64,000 bases of DNA from Nocardioides sambongensis (GCF_006494815.1 NZ_CP041091.1:186001-250000); one strand, 5' to 3'. Shown: positions 29,262-44,003, counted from the first letter of the stretch. A program made the numbers and translations. The notes: generated from the sequence alone by a model not told the origin.

Positions 29262-30248
29262 TCAGATCAGGCCGAGCTCGGTGACCGCGGCCTTCTCGTC
29301 GGCCAGCTCGTTGACGGTGGCGTCGATCTTGCCGCGGGAGAAGTCGTCGATCTCCAGGCCCTGGACGATGCTCCAGTCGCCGCCGGCGGTGGTCACCGGG
29401 AACGAGGAGATCAGACCCTCCGGCACGCCGTAGGAGCCGTCGGAGCGCACCGCCATGGAGACCCAGTCGCCCTCGGGGGTGCCGTTGAGCCAGTCGCGGG
29501 CCGCGTCGCAGGTCGCCGAGGCGGCCGAGGCGGCCGAGGAGGCGCCGCGGGCGTCGATGATGGCGGCGCCGCGCTTGGCGACGGTCGGGATGAAGGTGTT
29601 CTCCAGCCAGTCCTGGTCGCCCACGGTCTCGGCGGCGTTCCGGCCGGCGACCTCGGCGTGGAAGAGGTCGGGGTACTGGGTGGCGGAGTGGTTGCCCCAG
29701 ATGGTCATCTTGGTGATGTCGGTGACCTCGGCGCCGGTCTTCGCGGCCAGCTGGGAGATCGCCCGGTTGTGGTCGAGGCGGGTCAGCGCCGAGAAGCGCT
29801 CGTCCGGGATGTCGGGGGCGTTGGTCATCGCGATCAGCGCGTTGGTGTTGGCCGGGTTGCCGGTGACGCCGACGCGGACGTCGGAGGCGGCCACCTTGTT
29901 CAGCGCCTTGCCCTGCGCGGTGAAGATCGCGCCGTTGGCCTCGAGGAGGTCGCCGCGCTCCATGCCGGGGCCTCGGGGGCGGGCACCGACCAGCAGCGCG
30001 AGGTTCACCCCGTCGAAGATCTTCTCCGGGTCGGAGCCGATCTGGACACCGGCGAGGTTGGGGAAGGCGCAGTCGTCGAGCTCCATGACGACGCCTTCGA
30101 GCGCCTTCAGGGCGGGCTCGATCTCGAGCAGCCGCAGCTCGACGGGGCGGTCTCCGGCGATCGCGCCGCTGGCGATGCGGAAGAGCAGGCTGTAGCCGAT
30201 CTGGCCGGCGGCGCCGGTGACGGCGACCTTGAGCGGGGTGGTGCTCAC
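29262..30248 (-). CDS. mdh: Malate dehydrogenase
   Basis: NAD-dependent oxidation of malate to oxaloacetate. 328 residues from GTG 30248, eight bases after [25 protein letters not shown] is the NAD-binding loop. [12 protein letters not shown] carries the mobile-loop Arg residues, [22 protein letters not shown] and [12 protein letters not shown] (catalytic His) follow, and [16 protein letters not shown] lies near the end. Sequence and length are those of the cytosolic-type enzyme of actinobacteria and proteobacteria. The ORF extends 38 codons upstream without a plausible start signal. Confidence 0.97.
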   Translation of the reverse strand: MSTTPLKVAVTGAAGQIGYSLLFRIASGAIAGDRPVELRLLEIEPALKALEGVVMELDDCAFPNLAGVQIGSDPEKIFDGVNLALLVGARPRGPGMERGDLLEANGAIFTAQGKALNKVAASDVRVGVTGNPANTNALIAMTNAPDIPDERFSALTRLDHNRAISQLAAKTGAEVTDITKMTIWGNHSATQYPDLFHAEVAGRNAAETVGDQDWLENTFIPTVAKRGAAIIDARGASSAASAASATCDAARDWLNGTPEGDWVSMAVRSDGSYGVPEGLISSFPVTTAGGDWSIVQGLEIDDFSRGKIDATVNELADEKAAVTELGLI

Positions 30249-30349
30249 GTGGACACTCCTCAGGAGAAAGGCGGGTTCGACCTCCCGCGACGCTAGCAGC
30301 GCCCGGGCCCCGGGCGGGAGCCGGGCGGCGGCTGCGAGACGATGGCCCG

Positions 30350-31026
30350 GTGACCCCACCACGCCGTACGACGCCCCGCGGCGTCGTCGCCGCCGGACTG
30401 CTGACCGTGGCCACGGTGCTCACCGGGTGCGGCTCCGCGGCGGAGCCCAGCCCGCCCACGGGCGTGGACGGATTGACCATCCCGACCCCGGAGCCCGACC
30501 CCGACGACTTCGTCGCCGAGGTCGACAACCGCTGGCTGCCGATGCCGGTCGGTGCGACCTGGACCTACCAGCCCGCGCCGGGCGAGCCCGAGGGGGAGAG
30601 GTCCGGGTGGCCGCCGAGGCGGGAGGCGTCCACGCCGGCGTCACCACCACGGCGCTGGTCCGCACCGTGCTGGACCGCCGGGGACGCGAGCGCGGCAGCG
30701 TCACCGACCGCTACGCCCAGGACACGGCCGGCAACGTGTGGTGGTTCGGCCGCGACGAGACCTGGTTCGAGGAGCCCGGTCTGGCGATGCCGGCCGCGCC
30801 GCGCCGGGGGGACGGCTTCCGGATGGCGCTGGCCGACGGGCTCGACGTGCGGGCCGAGGTGGAGCAGACCGATGCGGAGCTGGAGACGCCGCTCGGTGAG
30901 CTCGATGACGTGGTGGTGCTCGCGGTGACCGAGGCGGAGGGCTCGGCGACCCGGCTCTACGCGCCCGGCATCGGACTGGTCCGGAACGCGACAGCGGGGC
31001 TCGTCGCGTTCGACGAGCCCCGCTGA
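30350..31026 (+). CDS. Secreted lipoprotein of unknown function, one apparent 1-bp deletion
   Basis: 225 residues after repair, from GTG 30350, with GACGAT six bases upstream (leaderless). The signal sequence ends in the lipobox LTGC (Cys about residue 26). The mature part has [38 protein letters not shown] and [11 protein letters not shown]. The frame is lost at GGGGG 30592-30596; one more G gives [13 protein letters not shown] and continues to the stop. Such Trp-rich lipoproteins are common in Nocardioides-like genomes; no function is assigned. It is divergent from mdh. Confidence 0.78.
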
Positions 31027-31065
31027 TTCGGGTCGGACCGGCTCAGGCCGGCGTCCGCCCCGGCG

Positions 31066-32115
31066 TCACTGCGGAGGGCGCACCTGGGTGTGCCCGTCGT
31101 CGCCGCCGGGCGGCGCCCAGCCACCCTGCTGCGGCGCCTGGGGAGCCTGCTGCTGGGCCGGGATCCACTGCTGGGCGACCGGGTCCCACTGCCATCCGTC
31201 CTGGATGATCGGCTGGTCCGGCTGCTGGCCCACCTGCCCGTGCTGCGCGTGCTGCGCGTGCTGGCCAGGCTGACCGGCCTGGCCGGGCTGGCCGGTCTGC
31301 GCCCACTGCTGGGTGAAGCCGGGGTTGGAGGAGCCGCCGCTGCCGGCGCTGAGTCCGGAGCCGGGGATCGGGTCCTTGTCCCGGCCGAAGAGCACCGGCG
31401 CCAGCAGGCCGGCGAGCGCGCCACCGAGCGCGGGAGCCAGGATGAACAACCACAGCTGCAGGATCGCGTCGCCGTTGAAGCTCATGATCGCCGGGCCGAT
31501 CGACCGGGCCGGGTTCACCGAGGTGCCCGTCGCGGAGATTCCGACGAGGTGCACCAGGGTCAGGGTGAGGCCGATGGCCAGCGGTGCCAGCGCGGCGACC
31601 GCACGGTTGCGCTCGTCGGTGACGGCCAGGATCACCATCACGAAGACGAAGGTCATCACGAGCTCGAGCAGGAAGGCGGCCCACCACGCGTACTCGGTGA
31701 AGCCGGACTGCTCGCCGAAGCCGTTGGCGCCGAGGCCGGCGCTGTCGACGTCGTAGCCGTCGAAGCCCATCAGCAGCACACGGAGCACGCCGGCCGCGAC
31801 CAGCGCGGCGACGATCTGGACCGCGGCGTAGATGCCGAAGTCCTTCCACGACAGGCGGCCGCCGAGGGCGGCGCCCAGGGAGACGGCGGGGTTGAAGTGG
31901 CCACCCGAGATCCGGCCGAACGCGTAGGCCGAGACCAACACGGTGAGGCCGAAGGCGAAGGCGGTGGCCAGCGGGTCGAACCCGCCGGCAGCGGCGTTCC
32001 AGGCGGCGACGGAGCCGCAGCCGAAGAACACCAGGACGAAGGTGCCGACCGCCTCGGCGGCGATCTTCTGGGCCATCGTGGGCGGGGCAGTCTCTTCTGT
32101 AACTTCCTCGGTCAT
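31066..32115 (-). CDS. Aquaporin Z-like MIP channel with long Gln/Pro/Gly-rich cytoplasmic tail
   Basis: 349 residues from ATG 32115. Six transmembrane helices and both NPA half-helices are present: GHFNPAVSLG (about residue 72) and TSVNPARSIGPA (about 205). The residues around the second NPA, including the Arg, favour a water-selective channel. After the last helix about 100 residues remain, unusually long: GSGLSAGSGGSSNPG, repeated GQPGQ and QHAQH words, and WQWDPVAQQWIPAQQQ. The tail is presumably cytoplasmic and unstructured. The start was chosen at MTEEVTEE because the upstream 13 codons lack a ribosome-binding site. Confidence 0.92.
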   Translation of the reverse strand: MTEEVTEETAPPTMAQKIAAEAVGTFVLVFFGCGSVAAWNAAAGGFDPLATAFAFGLTVLVSAYAFGRISGGHFNPAVSLGAALGGRLSWKDFGIYAAVQIVAALVAAGVLRVLLMGFDGYDVDSAGLGANGFGEQSGFTEYAWWAAFLLELVMTFVFVMVILAVTDERNRAVAALAPLAIGLTLTLVHLVGISATGTSVNPARSIGPAIMSFNGDAILQLWLFILAPALGGALAGLLAPVLFGRDKDPIPGSGLSAGSGGSSNPGFTQQWAQTGQPGQAGQPGQHAQHAQHGQVGQQPDQPIIQDGWQWDPVAQQWIPAQQQAPQAPQQGGWAPPGGDDGHTQVRPPQ

Positions 32116-32221
32116 GTCCCTCTCGCTCTCCAGCGGCTCCCGGAGCGGCCGCACTCATCCGTCACTCTAGAACCTCCGATGTCCCCTGGTCACGCACCAC
32201 ATCGCCGTTCGGCGCGCCCGT

Positions 32222-32311
32222 TACTAGGGTGGGCGACGATGGGACGCCTTCGGCCCCATCAGATATCTTGATGTCAAGCAATCTCGTGAGATCCAGGAGC
32301 GACGCCGCAAC
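32222..32311 (+). promoter_or_regulatory. icd promoter, 5' hairpin and palindrome
   Basis: TACTAGGGT (32222-32230) supplies a -10 box. Immediately after comes a hairpin, GATGGG-ac-GCC-TTC-GGC-CCCATC (32238-32260), nine pairs with one bulge, near the 5' end of the transcript. A short palindrome, CTTGATGTCAAG (32267-32278), follows, and AGGAG lies 12 bases before ATG 32312. The palindrome could be an operator; I cannot assign the regulator. Confidence 0.5.
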
Positions 32312-34513
<2,202 letters not shown>

Positions 34514-34538
34514 GCGACCAGCGGCGCAGGCGCGACGT

Positions 34539-34572
34539 GAGGGCCCGGGGAGCAGTCGCTCCCCGGGCCCTC
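34539..34572 (+). terminator. Strong hairpin terminator after icd
   Basis: Perfect 15-bp stem GAGGGCCCGGGGAGC / GCTCCCCGGGCCCTC with loop AGTC, 25 bp beyond the icd stop. The rest of the gap up to 34718 shows only a possible -10 (CCTAGGGC near 34672) for the next gene. Confidence 0.9.
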
Positions 34573-34718
34573 GTGCGTCGTCCGGTCCTCGCCCGTCCGG
34601 GTGAAGGTCGCGGACCGGCGCGCCGCCGCGGCGGAATCCCTGGCCGGATCGCCGAGGTTTCGGTACTTTCCTAGGGCGTGTCGTCGGGGCACGTGGTCCT
34701 GACCTCGGGGGCGGCCGG

Positions 34719-37700
34719 ATGGGTGAACGGGTACCGCCACGGCGCGGCGTGCGCGCGCTGCTCGCTGCCGGCCTGCTGGGCACCACGCTGAGCACGGTGC
34801 CGGTGGCCCTCGACGTCGCCAGCCCGCCCCCGGCAGCCGCCGAACCGGGCAACCCCGGCGTCATGGAGCCGGCGGAGTTCTTCTTCGTGGAGAACTTCGA
34901 GAACGTCACCTGGCCCGAGCCCAGCGCCGCCGGTGCGCCCGGCTGGGACGCGGGCGACCACGTCCAGACGCTGACCGAGTATCCGTTCGGGTCCGACCCG
35001 CCCGGCCAGCCCGGGTATCTCAACGAGAACGGGGTGACGACGTACTCGGCGGGGTCGCAGTGGGCGGCGGGCACCCTCTGCAACGGCATCGTCTCGGCCG
35101 CGCACGGGCCGGTCGCGTTCGCGAACACCAGCAACGACGTCCCGCTGCCCACCGCCGGTCCAGCCCAGGGGTGCGCGGAGTCGAACTGGTTCAACGCCCT
35201 GCGGGTCCTCTCCAACGCGATGGGGGCCTACCAGAACACCGGCGGCTACCCGTACGCCGGCCTCGACCTCGGCGTGCCCGCCAACAGCACGCAGAACCAC
35301 ACGGTCTCCTCCCTCACCCTGGGCAATCCCGGCCCGGGCACGATGCTGGAGTTCGACGACGAGATCGCCGTCGACCCGGGCCGCTACTACCAGTTCTCCA
35401 TCGACATCGCCTCGCAGAGCTGCATCGTCACCAACAACGTCGGCGCGATCCCGGAGATCTACATCACCCAGGGGCAAGACCCTCCGATCCCGACCTTCGG
35501 GGGACGTTCAACACCTGCTCGGACACCGATGCGGCGGCGTTCCAGCAGTACGGCCCCGGCAGCAACTCGACCAACCTCGGGCGGCAGCGCACGACGCGGG
35601 TCGGGACCTGGGTCGGCACCACGGCGATCCGCTCGACGAGCGACTCCCTCGGGGTGCGGGTGGACAACCTGCGCGGCTCCGGCACCGGCAACGACACCGC
35701 CTTCGACAACATCGTGGTGCTGGACACCACCCCGAAGATCGACAAGGAGTTCCAGCCCGGGCCGTTGCCGGGCGGCGACTACCCGGTCGGCGGCACGGGC
35801 CAGCTCACCTTCACCGTCACCAACACCCACGTGCCGGGCGATCCGGACACCCCCTCGGGTCCCAAGCAGGACTGGTCGTTCACCGACACCCTCAACGACC
35901 CCGCGCTCGAGGTGGCCACGCCGCTGGACTACACCACCACCTGCGCCGACGGCGAGATGAGCCTGGAGGCCGACGGGTCGCTGTCGGCCTCCGGCGACCT
36001 CGCCGGCGCCACGGTCGAGTCGTGCACGTTCACCGTGGACGTCACCGCGGACACCCCGGGCACCTACACCAACGGCCCCGGTGACATGACCGTCTCCGGG
36101 CTCGACCCGGCGGGGGAGACCGCGATCACCTTCGTCGGCGCTCCGGAGCCGCCGGAGTGCCCGACGCCGCACACGCTGTGGGACCGCCCCGGCAACACCG
36201 CCGGGTCGACCCAGCTCTCCGAGATCGACCTGACCACCAGCGGCCTGACCCCGATCGCCGACCTCGCCCAGGGCATCGACGCGGTCGGTTACAACGAGGT
36301 CGACGGCAACTTCTACGGTCTCCAGGTCCCCGCGAGCGGGGCCCCCAGGTCGTCGCGATCGATCCGGCGACGCAGGCGATCACGCCGCTCGGCGTGCCCG
36401 ACGCTGCCGACTCCGGCGTCGACATGGGCAACTGGGGGATGATGAACACCGGCGACGTCAGCCCGGACGGCGTGCTCTACCTGGCCACCGGCGGCGCCGG
36501 CCAGAACGCGTGGTTCGCGATCGACGTCAACCCCACCCGGGACAGCTTCATGGACGTGGTCGACGGCGGGACCTTCGGCACCGGCGGTGCGCAGCGCTCG
36601 CTCGGCCCGGACTGGTCCTACGACCCCTCGTCCGGAACGCTGCTGAGCATCGGCACCAACGGCGCCTCGACCCCGGCCGACGCCACCCTGGTCTTCCGGT
36701 TCGACCCCGCCACCGGGGCGGTCGCCCCGGTGCACAGTCCCGGCTTCCTGCGGTCGCCGGACGGCTCTGCGGCCCAGCAGGGCAACGGCCCCGGTCGCTA
36801 CTTCTCGGCGACCTGGACCGACGCCGAGGGGTACCTGTACGCCAAGGCGGCGCTCTCCGGAGACATCTGGCGCCTGGAGATGGACGACCCCAGCACGCTG
36901 GCCTTCTTCTCCTACGGCGCCTCGATGGGCAACGACTACGGCAACGACGGGGCCAGCTGCGCGACGCCTGTCGAGGTCGACTTCGGTGACGCGCCCGACG
37001 AGGAGTCGGGGACGGGGTACGGCACCCTGCTCGCCAACGACGGCCCCCGCCACGGGCTCGGCGCCGACTACGACCCGGACGGCAACACCGCGGAGGTGAT
37101 GCTCGGCGCGACCGTGGACCCGGAGGAGGACGGACAGCCGAGCGACGCGGCGGACGGCGACGACCTCGGAGCCCCCGTCGACGACGAGGACGCGCTCAGC
37201 GGGCCGGTGGCGGTCATCGACGGCGAGCCGACGGTGGTCCCGGTGACGGTCACCAACGACTCCGACGGCCCGGCGACGCTGGCCGGGTGGATCGACATCG
37301 ACGGGGACGGGGACTTCGAGCCGGGTGAGCGGACCACCGCCGCGGTGCCGGCCGGGTCGGGGACCACCACGGTCGAGCTGACCTTCGCCGCCGTCGCGGC
37401 GGCGAACGCCGAGTACGCGCGGCTGCGCATCTATCCCGGGCAGGTCGGTGCTCCGCAGCCCACCGGGCCGGTCACCGGCGGTGAGGTCGAGGACTGGCCG
37501 GTGGAGTCCACCGCACTGGACCTCGGCGACGCGCCCGACAGCTACGGCACCCTGCTGGCTTCCGACGGCGCCCGGCACGCCGTGGTCGACCACGACCCGG
37601 TGGAGGAGACCGCGCCGCTGATGCTCGGTGGGGCGAACACCGTCGACGTCGAGGCCGACGCGGCCCCCGGCGCGAGCGCCACCGGCGACGACGAGGCCGG

Positions 37701-40700
37701 GGTGGACGACGAGTCGGCCATCGCCGAGCCGGTGGTCGTGGTGCCCGGTCGCGACGCCACCTTCGCGGTGGTCGCGACCAACGAGACCGACCAGGCCGCC
37801 ACGCTGGCGGTGTGGCTCGACCTGGACCAGAGCGGCACCTTCGGGACGTCGGAGCGGCGCACGCTGGAGGTCCCGGCCGAGAGCGGCACGGACACCTACG
37901 AGATCTCCTTCGCCGGCGCCGGCGCGGCCGGCCTGACCACGGACACGTCGTACCTCCGGGCCCGGCTGTTCGCCGGCACCGTCGCCGACCCGCAACCGAC
38001 CGGACTGTGGGTGGGCGGTGAGGTCGAGGACTACCGGGTGCAGGTCGACGAGCCGGCGTACGCGGTCACCAAGTCCGTCGACGGCGAGGGGCCGCGCGCG
38101 GTGGGGGAGACCGTCAGCTACCGGATCGAGATCGAGAACACCGGAGACGTCGACTTCACCACCGAGGATCCCGCGACGGTCTCCGACGACCTCGCCGAGG
38201 TGCTCGACGACGCGACCTGGGACGGCGACGTCTCGGTCACCTCCGACGCCGGCGGTACGCCGCCCGGCGCGAGCTATGCCGAGCCCACGCTGAGCTGGCA
38301 GGGCCCGCTGGCCGTCGGCGAGACCGTGACGATCACCTACACCGTGACCGTCCAGGGGCCGCCCGGTGGCGACGCCACGTTGACGAACGGGGTGGTCGGC
38401 GGCGACTGTCCGACGCCGCCGGTGACCGATCCCGACGCCGCGGACTTCGACCCGACCTGCGCCACGGTCACGCCCGTCCGGGCGCTGGAGGTGGTCAAGA
38501 CCGGACCGGACCTCGCCGGGGCGCGGGCCGGCGACGAGGTCACCTACTCGTTCCAGGTGACCAACATCGGCGCCGGCGACTACACCGTCGCCGACCCGGC
38601 GGTGGTGGTCGACGACCTCACCGACGTGGTGGACGACGCCACCTATGACGGGGGCGCGGCGATCACCGCGGGCCGCGCCGACGGCACGCTCGACTACACC
38701 GAGCCGCAGCTGACCTGGTCGGGTCCGCTCGAGGCGGGCCAGTCGGTGACCGTGAGCTACACGGTGACCATCACCGCCCAGGGCGATCGCGTGCTGACCA
38801 ATGTGGCGTTCCAGCCGGACGGCGCCTGCGACCCCGGCGCCTGCGAACCACCCGACAACTGCACCGACGGCGTGGACCCCGCCACCGGCCTGCCCTGCGA
38901 CACCGTCACCGGCTCGCTGCCCGCCCTGGAGATCGAGAAGAGCGCATCCGGTCTCGACGGCGCGCGGATCGGCGACACCGTCACCTACCGGATCGAGGTG
39001 ACCAACACCGGCGACGGCGACTACACCGCCGCGGCTCCGGCCACCTTCGTCGACGACCTCAGCCAGGTGCTCGACGACGCGACCTACAACGGCGACGCCG
39101 TCGTCGAGTCCGGGCCGGGCAGCCTCGCCTACGCCGAGCCGACCCTGGTGTGGACCGGACCGCTCGCCGCCGGCGAGAGCGCGGTGATCACCTACACCGT
39201 CACCATCGACGGCGCCGGGGACACCGAGCTGAGCAACACCGCTTTCGCGCCCGCCCAGCCCTGCGAGCCGGGGGAGTGCTCCGCACCGCCGGAGACCTGC
39301 GTGGACGGCGTCGACCCCGAGACGGACCGCCCCTGTGCCACCGTCACCGGCGGAGTACCGCGGCTCGCCGTCGAGAAGAGCTCCGCGGACGTCGCCGACG
39401 CCCAGGTCGGCGACACCGTCCGCTACGAGGTGGTGGTCTCCAACACCGGTGCCGGTGACTTCACCGACGTCGACCCGGCGACGGTGGTCGACGACCTCAG
39501 CGGCGTCCTCGACGACGCCGTCTTCAACGACGACGCGGAGATCGCCGAGGGTCGCGACGACGGGACCCTCACCTATGCCGCCCCACGGCTGGTCTGGTCC
39601 GGCGCGATGGACGCCGGGGAGTCGCTCACGCTGACCTACTCGGTGACCGTGACCGCGGGCGGGGACCTGGCGCTCGCCAACACCGCGTTCCAGCCGCCCG
39701 AGCCGTGCTCCGGACCGGACTGCGCCCCGACCCCGGCCTGCCCCGACGGCGTCGACCCCGCCACCGGGCTGCCCTGTGACACCGTGACCGGCGGCGTCCC
39801 GTTCCTCGACGTGGACAAGGTCAGCCCCGACATCGCCGGAGCCCAGATCGGCGACACCGTCACCTACCGCTTCACCGTCACCAACACCGGCGAGGGCGAC
39901 TACACGGCCGACGCGCCGGCGGTGATGGTCGACGACATGTCCGGTGTGCTCGACGACGCGACCTACGCCGGAGACGCCGTGATCACCGCCGGTCGCACCG
40001 ACGGCACGCTCGAGTACGTCGAGCCCACGCTGGTGTGGAGCGGCCCGCTGGACGCGGGGAGTCGGTGACCATCAGCTACACCCTGGAGATCGTGGCGGGC
40101 GGCGACAGCTCACTGTCCAACGTGGTGTTCGAGCCTGCCGAGCCGTGCGCGGCCGGGGAGTGCCCGGAGCCACCGGAGTGCGTGGACGGAGTGGATCCTG
40201 CCACCGGCCTGCCGTGCGACCGACTGACCGCAGGAGTGCCGGCGCTGTCGATCGACAAGTCGTCGCCGGACCTCGCCGGCGCCCGGATCGGCGACACCGT
40301 CACCTACCGGATCGAGGTGGCCAACACCGGTGCCAGCGACTACACCGTCGCCGACCCGGCGACCGTCGTCGACGACCTGACCGACGTGCTCGACGATGCC
40401 GCCTACGGCGGCGACGCCGCGATCGCCGAGGGACGCACGGACGGGTCGTTCGCCTACGCCGAGCCGAGGCTGGTGTGGACCGGCCCGCTCGCCTCGGGGA
40501 GTCGGTCACGATCACCTACACGGTGACGGTCACCGGCGCCGGCGACCTCACCATGACCAACACGGCCTTCGGTCCCGAGCAGCCGTGCGCCCCGGCGGAG
40601 TGCGCGCCCCCGCCGGAGGAGTGCGTGGACGGCGTCGACCCCGAGACCGGGATCCCCTGCGACACGGTCACCGGCGGCCTCCCCGCCCTCACCATCGACA

Positions 40701-43700
40701 AGTCCTCCCCGAACGTCGCGAACGCCCAGGTCGGTGACGTGGTCGACTACACGATCACGGTGACCAACGCCGGCACCCGGGACTTCACCGTCGCAGCCCC
40801 GGCGACGGTGGTCGACGACCTCGGCGAGGTCGTCGACGACGCCTCCTACAACGACGACGCCGCGGTCGACCCCGCCGGCGGCACGCTCGACTACGACGAG
40901 CCGCGCCTGGTCTGGTCCGGCGCGCTCGGCGCGGGCGAGTCGGTGACGATCAGCTATTCGGTCACCGTCACCGCCGCGGGCGACCGGACGCTGACCAACA
41001 CCGCCTACCAGTCGCCCGGCCCGTGCGCCCCGGAGGAGTGCCCGTCGCCCCCGGAGGAGTGCGTGGACGGCGTGGACCCCAGCACCGGCCTGGCCTGCGA
41101 CACCGTGACCGGGGCCGCGCCGGGGCTGACGATCGACAAGTCCGCGCCGGGTCTCGCGGACGCCCGGATCGGCGACACGGTGACCTACCGCATCGTGGCG
41201 ACCAACGTGGGCCCGGGGACTTCACCGCCGACGCCCCCGCCACCGTGGTGGACGACCTGACCGACGTCCTCGACGACGCGACGTACGGCGGTGACGCCGC
41301 CGTGGTGAGCGGCCCCGCGGGGACCGTCGGCTACGTCGAGCCGACGCTGGTCTGGTCCGGCGCGCTCGCCGCCGGCGCGTCGGTGACGATCGAGTACACG
41401 GTGACGATCACCGGCGACGGCGACCATCGGCTGGAGAACGTCGCGTTCGCCCCGCCCGGGGGCGCCTGCCAGCCCGCCGACTGCCCGAACCGCCCGCGGA
41501 GTGCGTCGACGGTCTCGACCCCGCCACCGGGCTGGCGTGCGACCGGGTGAGCGGCGCCGTCCCCGAGCTGAGCATCGACAAGGTCGCGCCGGACCTCGAC
41601 GGCGTCCAGGTGGGCGACTCCGTCGACTACGCGATCACGGTGACCAACGTGGGCGCGGGCGACTACTCCGCGGACAACCCGGCGGTGATGGTCGACGACC
41701 TCTCCGACGTGCTCGACGACGCGACCTACGGTGGCGACGCCGCCGCCGACCCCGCCGTTGGCTCCCTGCAGTACGCCGACGGCACGCTGGTCTGGTCCGG
41801 TCCGCTGGCGGCCGGGGCGTCGGTGACGGTGTCCTACTCGGTGACGGTCACCGGCGCCGGCGACGACCAGCTCACGAACACGGCCTACCAGCCCCGGGTG
41901 GCGTCTGCGCCCCCGCCGCGTGCCCGGAACCACCGGAGTGCGTCGACGGTGTCGACGCGGACGGCCTGCCCTGCGACACGGTCAGCGGTGGCCTGCCGGC
42001 GCTGACCATCGACAAGGCGGCTCCGGGGATCGGGACCGCCCAGGTCGGTGACACCGTCGAATACCGGATCACCGTCGCCAACGAGGGCAACGGCGACTAC
42101 ACCGATGCTCGGCCGGCGGTGGTGGTCGACGACCTCTCCGCGGTGCTCGACGACGCGACCTTCGGCGGTGACGCGAGCGTCGAGCCCGCCTCGGGCGAGA
42201 TCGGGTTCGTCGACCCGCAGCTGATCTGGGTCGGGCCGCTGGCGGCGGGCTCCTCGGTCACGATCACCTACACGGTGACCCTCACCGCCGACGGTGACGG
42301 CACCGTCGACAACATCGTCTGGCAACGGCCCAACCCGCCCTGCGCCGATCCCGGGGGGTGCGGCCCCGTCGACCCGCCGTCCGGCTGCACGAACGGGGTG
42401 GTGCCCGAGACCGGACTGCCGTGCGACGCGGTCAGCACGACGCTGCCGCGGCTGCGGATCGAGAAGGTCGCCCCCGGGGCCGGCGCGGTGCGGGTCGGCG
42501 ACACCGTCACCTACGCGATCACCGCGACCAACGACGGCCCCGGCGCCTTCGCCGCCGACAGCCCTGCCGTCGTCGCGGACGACCTCTCCGGCGTGCTCGA
42601 CGACGCCACCTTCAACCAGGACGCGGCCGTCACGGCCGGACCCGCCGGTCAGCTCGTGCAGCGGGCCGACCACCTCGCCTGGGCGGGACCGCTGGCGGCG
42701 GGGGAGTCGGTGACCATCACCTACACGGTGACCGTCCACGGCGAGGGCGATCTCTCGCTGACCAACCTCGCCTTCAGCCCGCCCACCGACCCTGCGATCC
42801 CGGTGTGCCGTGCCAGCCGCCGGTCGATCCCCCGAGCCGCCGCAGCGGTGCGTGCAGGGCTACGACCCCGCCAGCGGCCGGCCCTGCGACGGGGTCACCG
42901 TCGGGCTCCCGTCGCTGACGGTCGACAAGACCAGCCCGGACCTGACGCGGGCCGAGGTCGGCGACGTCGTCTCCTACACCGTGTCGGTCACCAACGACGG
43001 GCGGGGCGACTACACGGCCTCCTCGCCGGCGGTCCTCGTGGACGACCTCACCGCGGTGCTCGACGACGCGACCTACAACGACGACGCCGACGCCCGGCCC
43101 GCCGTCGGCAGCGTCTCCTACGCCGCACCGCGCCTGGTCTGGACCGGCCCGCTGCCCGCGGGGGAGACGGTGCGGCTCGGCTACACGGTGACCGTCACCG
43201 GCGGCGGCGACCTGCGGATGCGCAACCTCGCGTTCGTGCCGGACGGCAGGTGCGTCGACGCCGCCGACTGTCCCGCACCACCGGAGCCGGAGTGCCCGGT
43301 GGACATGGCGGACCTGCGCAGCGCCCGCACGGACGTCTCCCCGCTGCACACCGCCCTGCGCCAGTTCGAGCCGGCCGTCAGCTACGGCACGTGCGCCGAG
43401 GTCGACGGCGGCATTCCCCGGCTCGAGCTCGACAAGGCCGCGTCGGCGACGCGCGCGGTGCGGGACGGGGACACCGTCACCTACGAGATCACCGCGACCA
43501 ACACCGGTGCGGGTGCCTACACCGACGCCCGCCCGGCGTCGTTCGTCGACGACCTCTCCGGCGTGCTCGACGACGCGACCTACAACGACGACCACGAGAT
43601 CGTCGAGGGCGGCGGACGCCTCACCTTCTCCGCGCCGCGACTGGTGTGGTCGGGACCGATCGGCGTCGGTGCGGCGGTGACGGTCCGCTACTCGGTGACC

Positions 43701-44003
43701 ATCACCGGTGGCGGCGACCGGACGGCACGCAACATCGTCTTCTCGCCGACCGATCCGTGCGAGGACAGCGACGACTGCGTCCCGCGCCCACCCCGACGCT
43801 GCGTGGACGGCGTCGACCCCCGCGCCGGGCTGCCCTGCGACGGCGTGGACCTGGTGGTGGTACCGGGGCCGGAGCCGGGCGGACCGGAGCTGCCGGAGAC
43901 CGGAGCACCCCGGGGCGTGCGCGGCCTGCTGGTGCTCGCGCTGCTCCTGCTGGCCGCCGGCGCCTACGCGGCGGCACGCGGCCGCCGCGGACCGACGGTG
44001 TGA
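34719..44003 (+). CDS. Giant LPETG-anchored surface protein with GEVED domains and about 13 DUF11-type repeats, nine apparent 1-bp deletions
   Basis: About 3097 residues after repair. Order: signal peptide (cut near AAA-EP, residue 41); N-terminal domain to about 470; a DUF6923-like propeller segment (about 480-750: FYGLQVPASG, VVAIDPATQAITPLG); two GEVED domains, each ending GGEVEDW/YRV; 13 DUF11-like repeats of about 149 residues, each with DTVTYRI and VVDDLxxVLDDATY; then LPETG (43890-43904), a hydrophobic helix and ARGRRGPTV. Linkers carry clustered cysteines (CVDGVDPATGLPC). The frame shifts at 35499-35503, 36338-36346, 40056-40059, 40496-40499, 41215-41218, 41484-41486, 41892-41895, 42799-42801 and 42829-42833. 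Nine restored bases return it exactly to frame. Sortase would anchor it; no sortase gene is in view. An adhesin or stalk role is inferred. Confidence 0.87.
38045..43760 (+). repeat. Coding tandem repeat: 13 DUF11-like units of about 447 bp
   Basis: Units are recognised by the DNA encoding the DDL..VLDDATY motif near 38190, 38610, 39050, 39490, 39930, 40370, 40810, 41250, 41695, 42125, 42580, 43040 and 43550. Most linkers encode four cysteines in a Pro-rich stretch (PC....C.PPPECVDGVDP.TGLPC). The first linker has two, and the last-but-one is longer, with DMADLRSARTDVSP inserted. Copies are alike enough to recombine, so copy number may vary between strains. Confidence 0.88.

Noticed and set aside
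34719..44003. Reading the giant locus as eight to ten separate genes
   Set aside because: Each break is one base in a G or C run, repeats continue across every break, internal pieces lack starts, and nine repairs restore one frame from signal peptide to LPETG.
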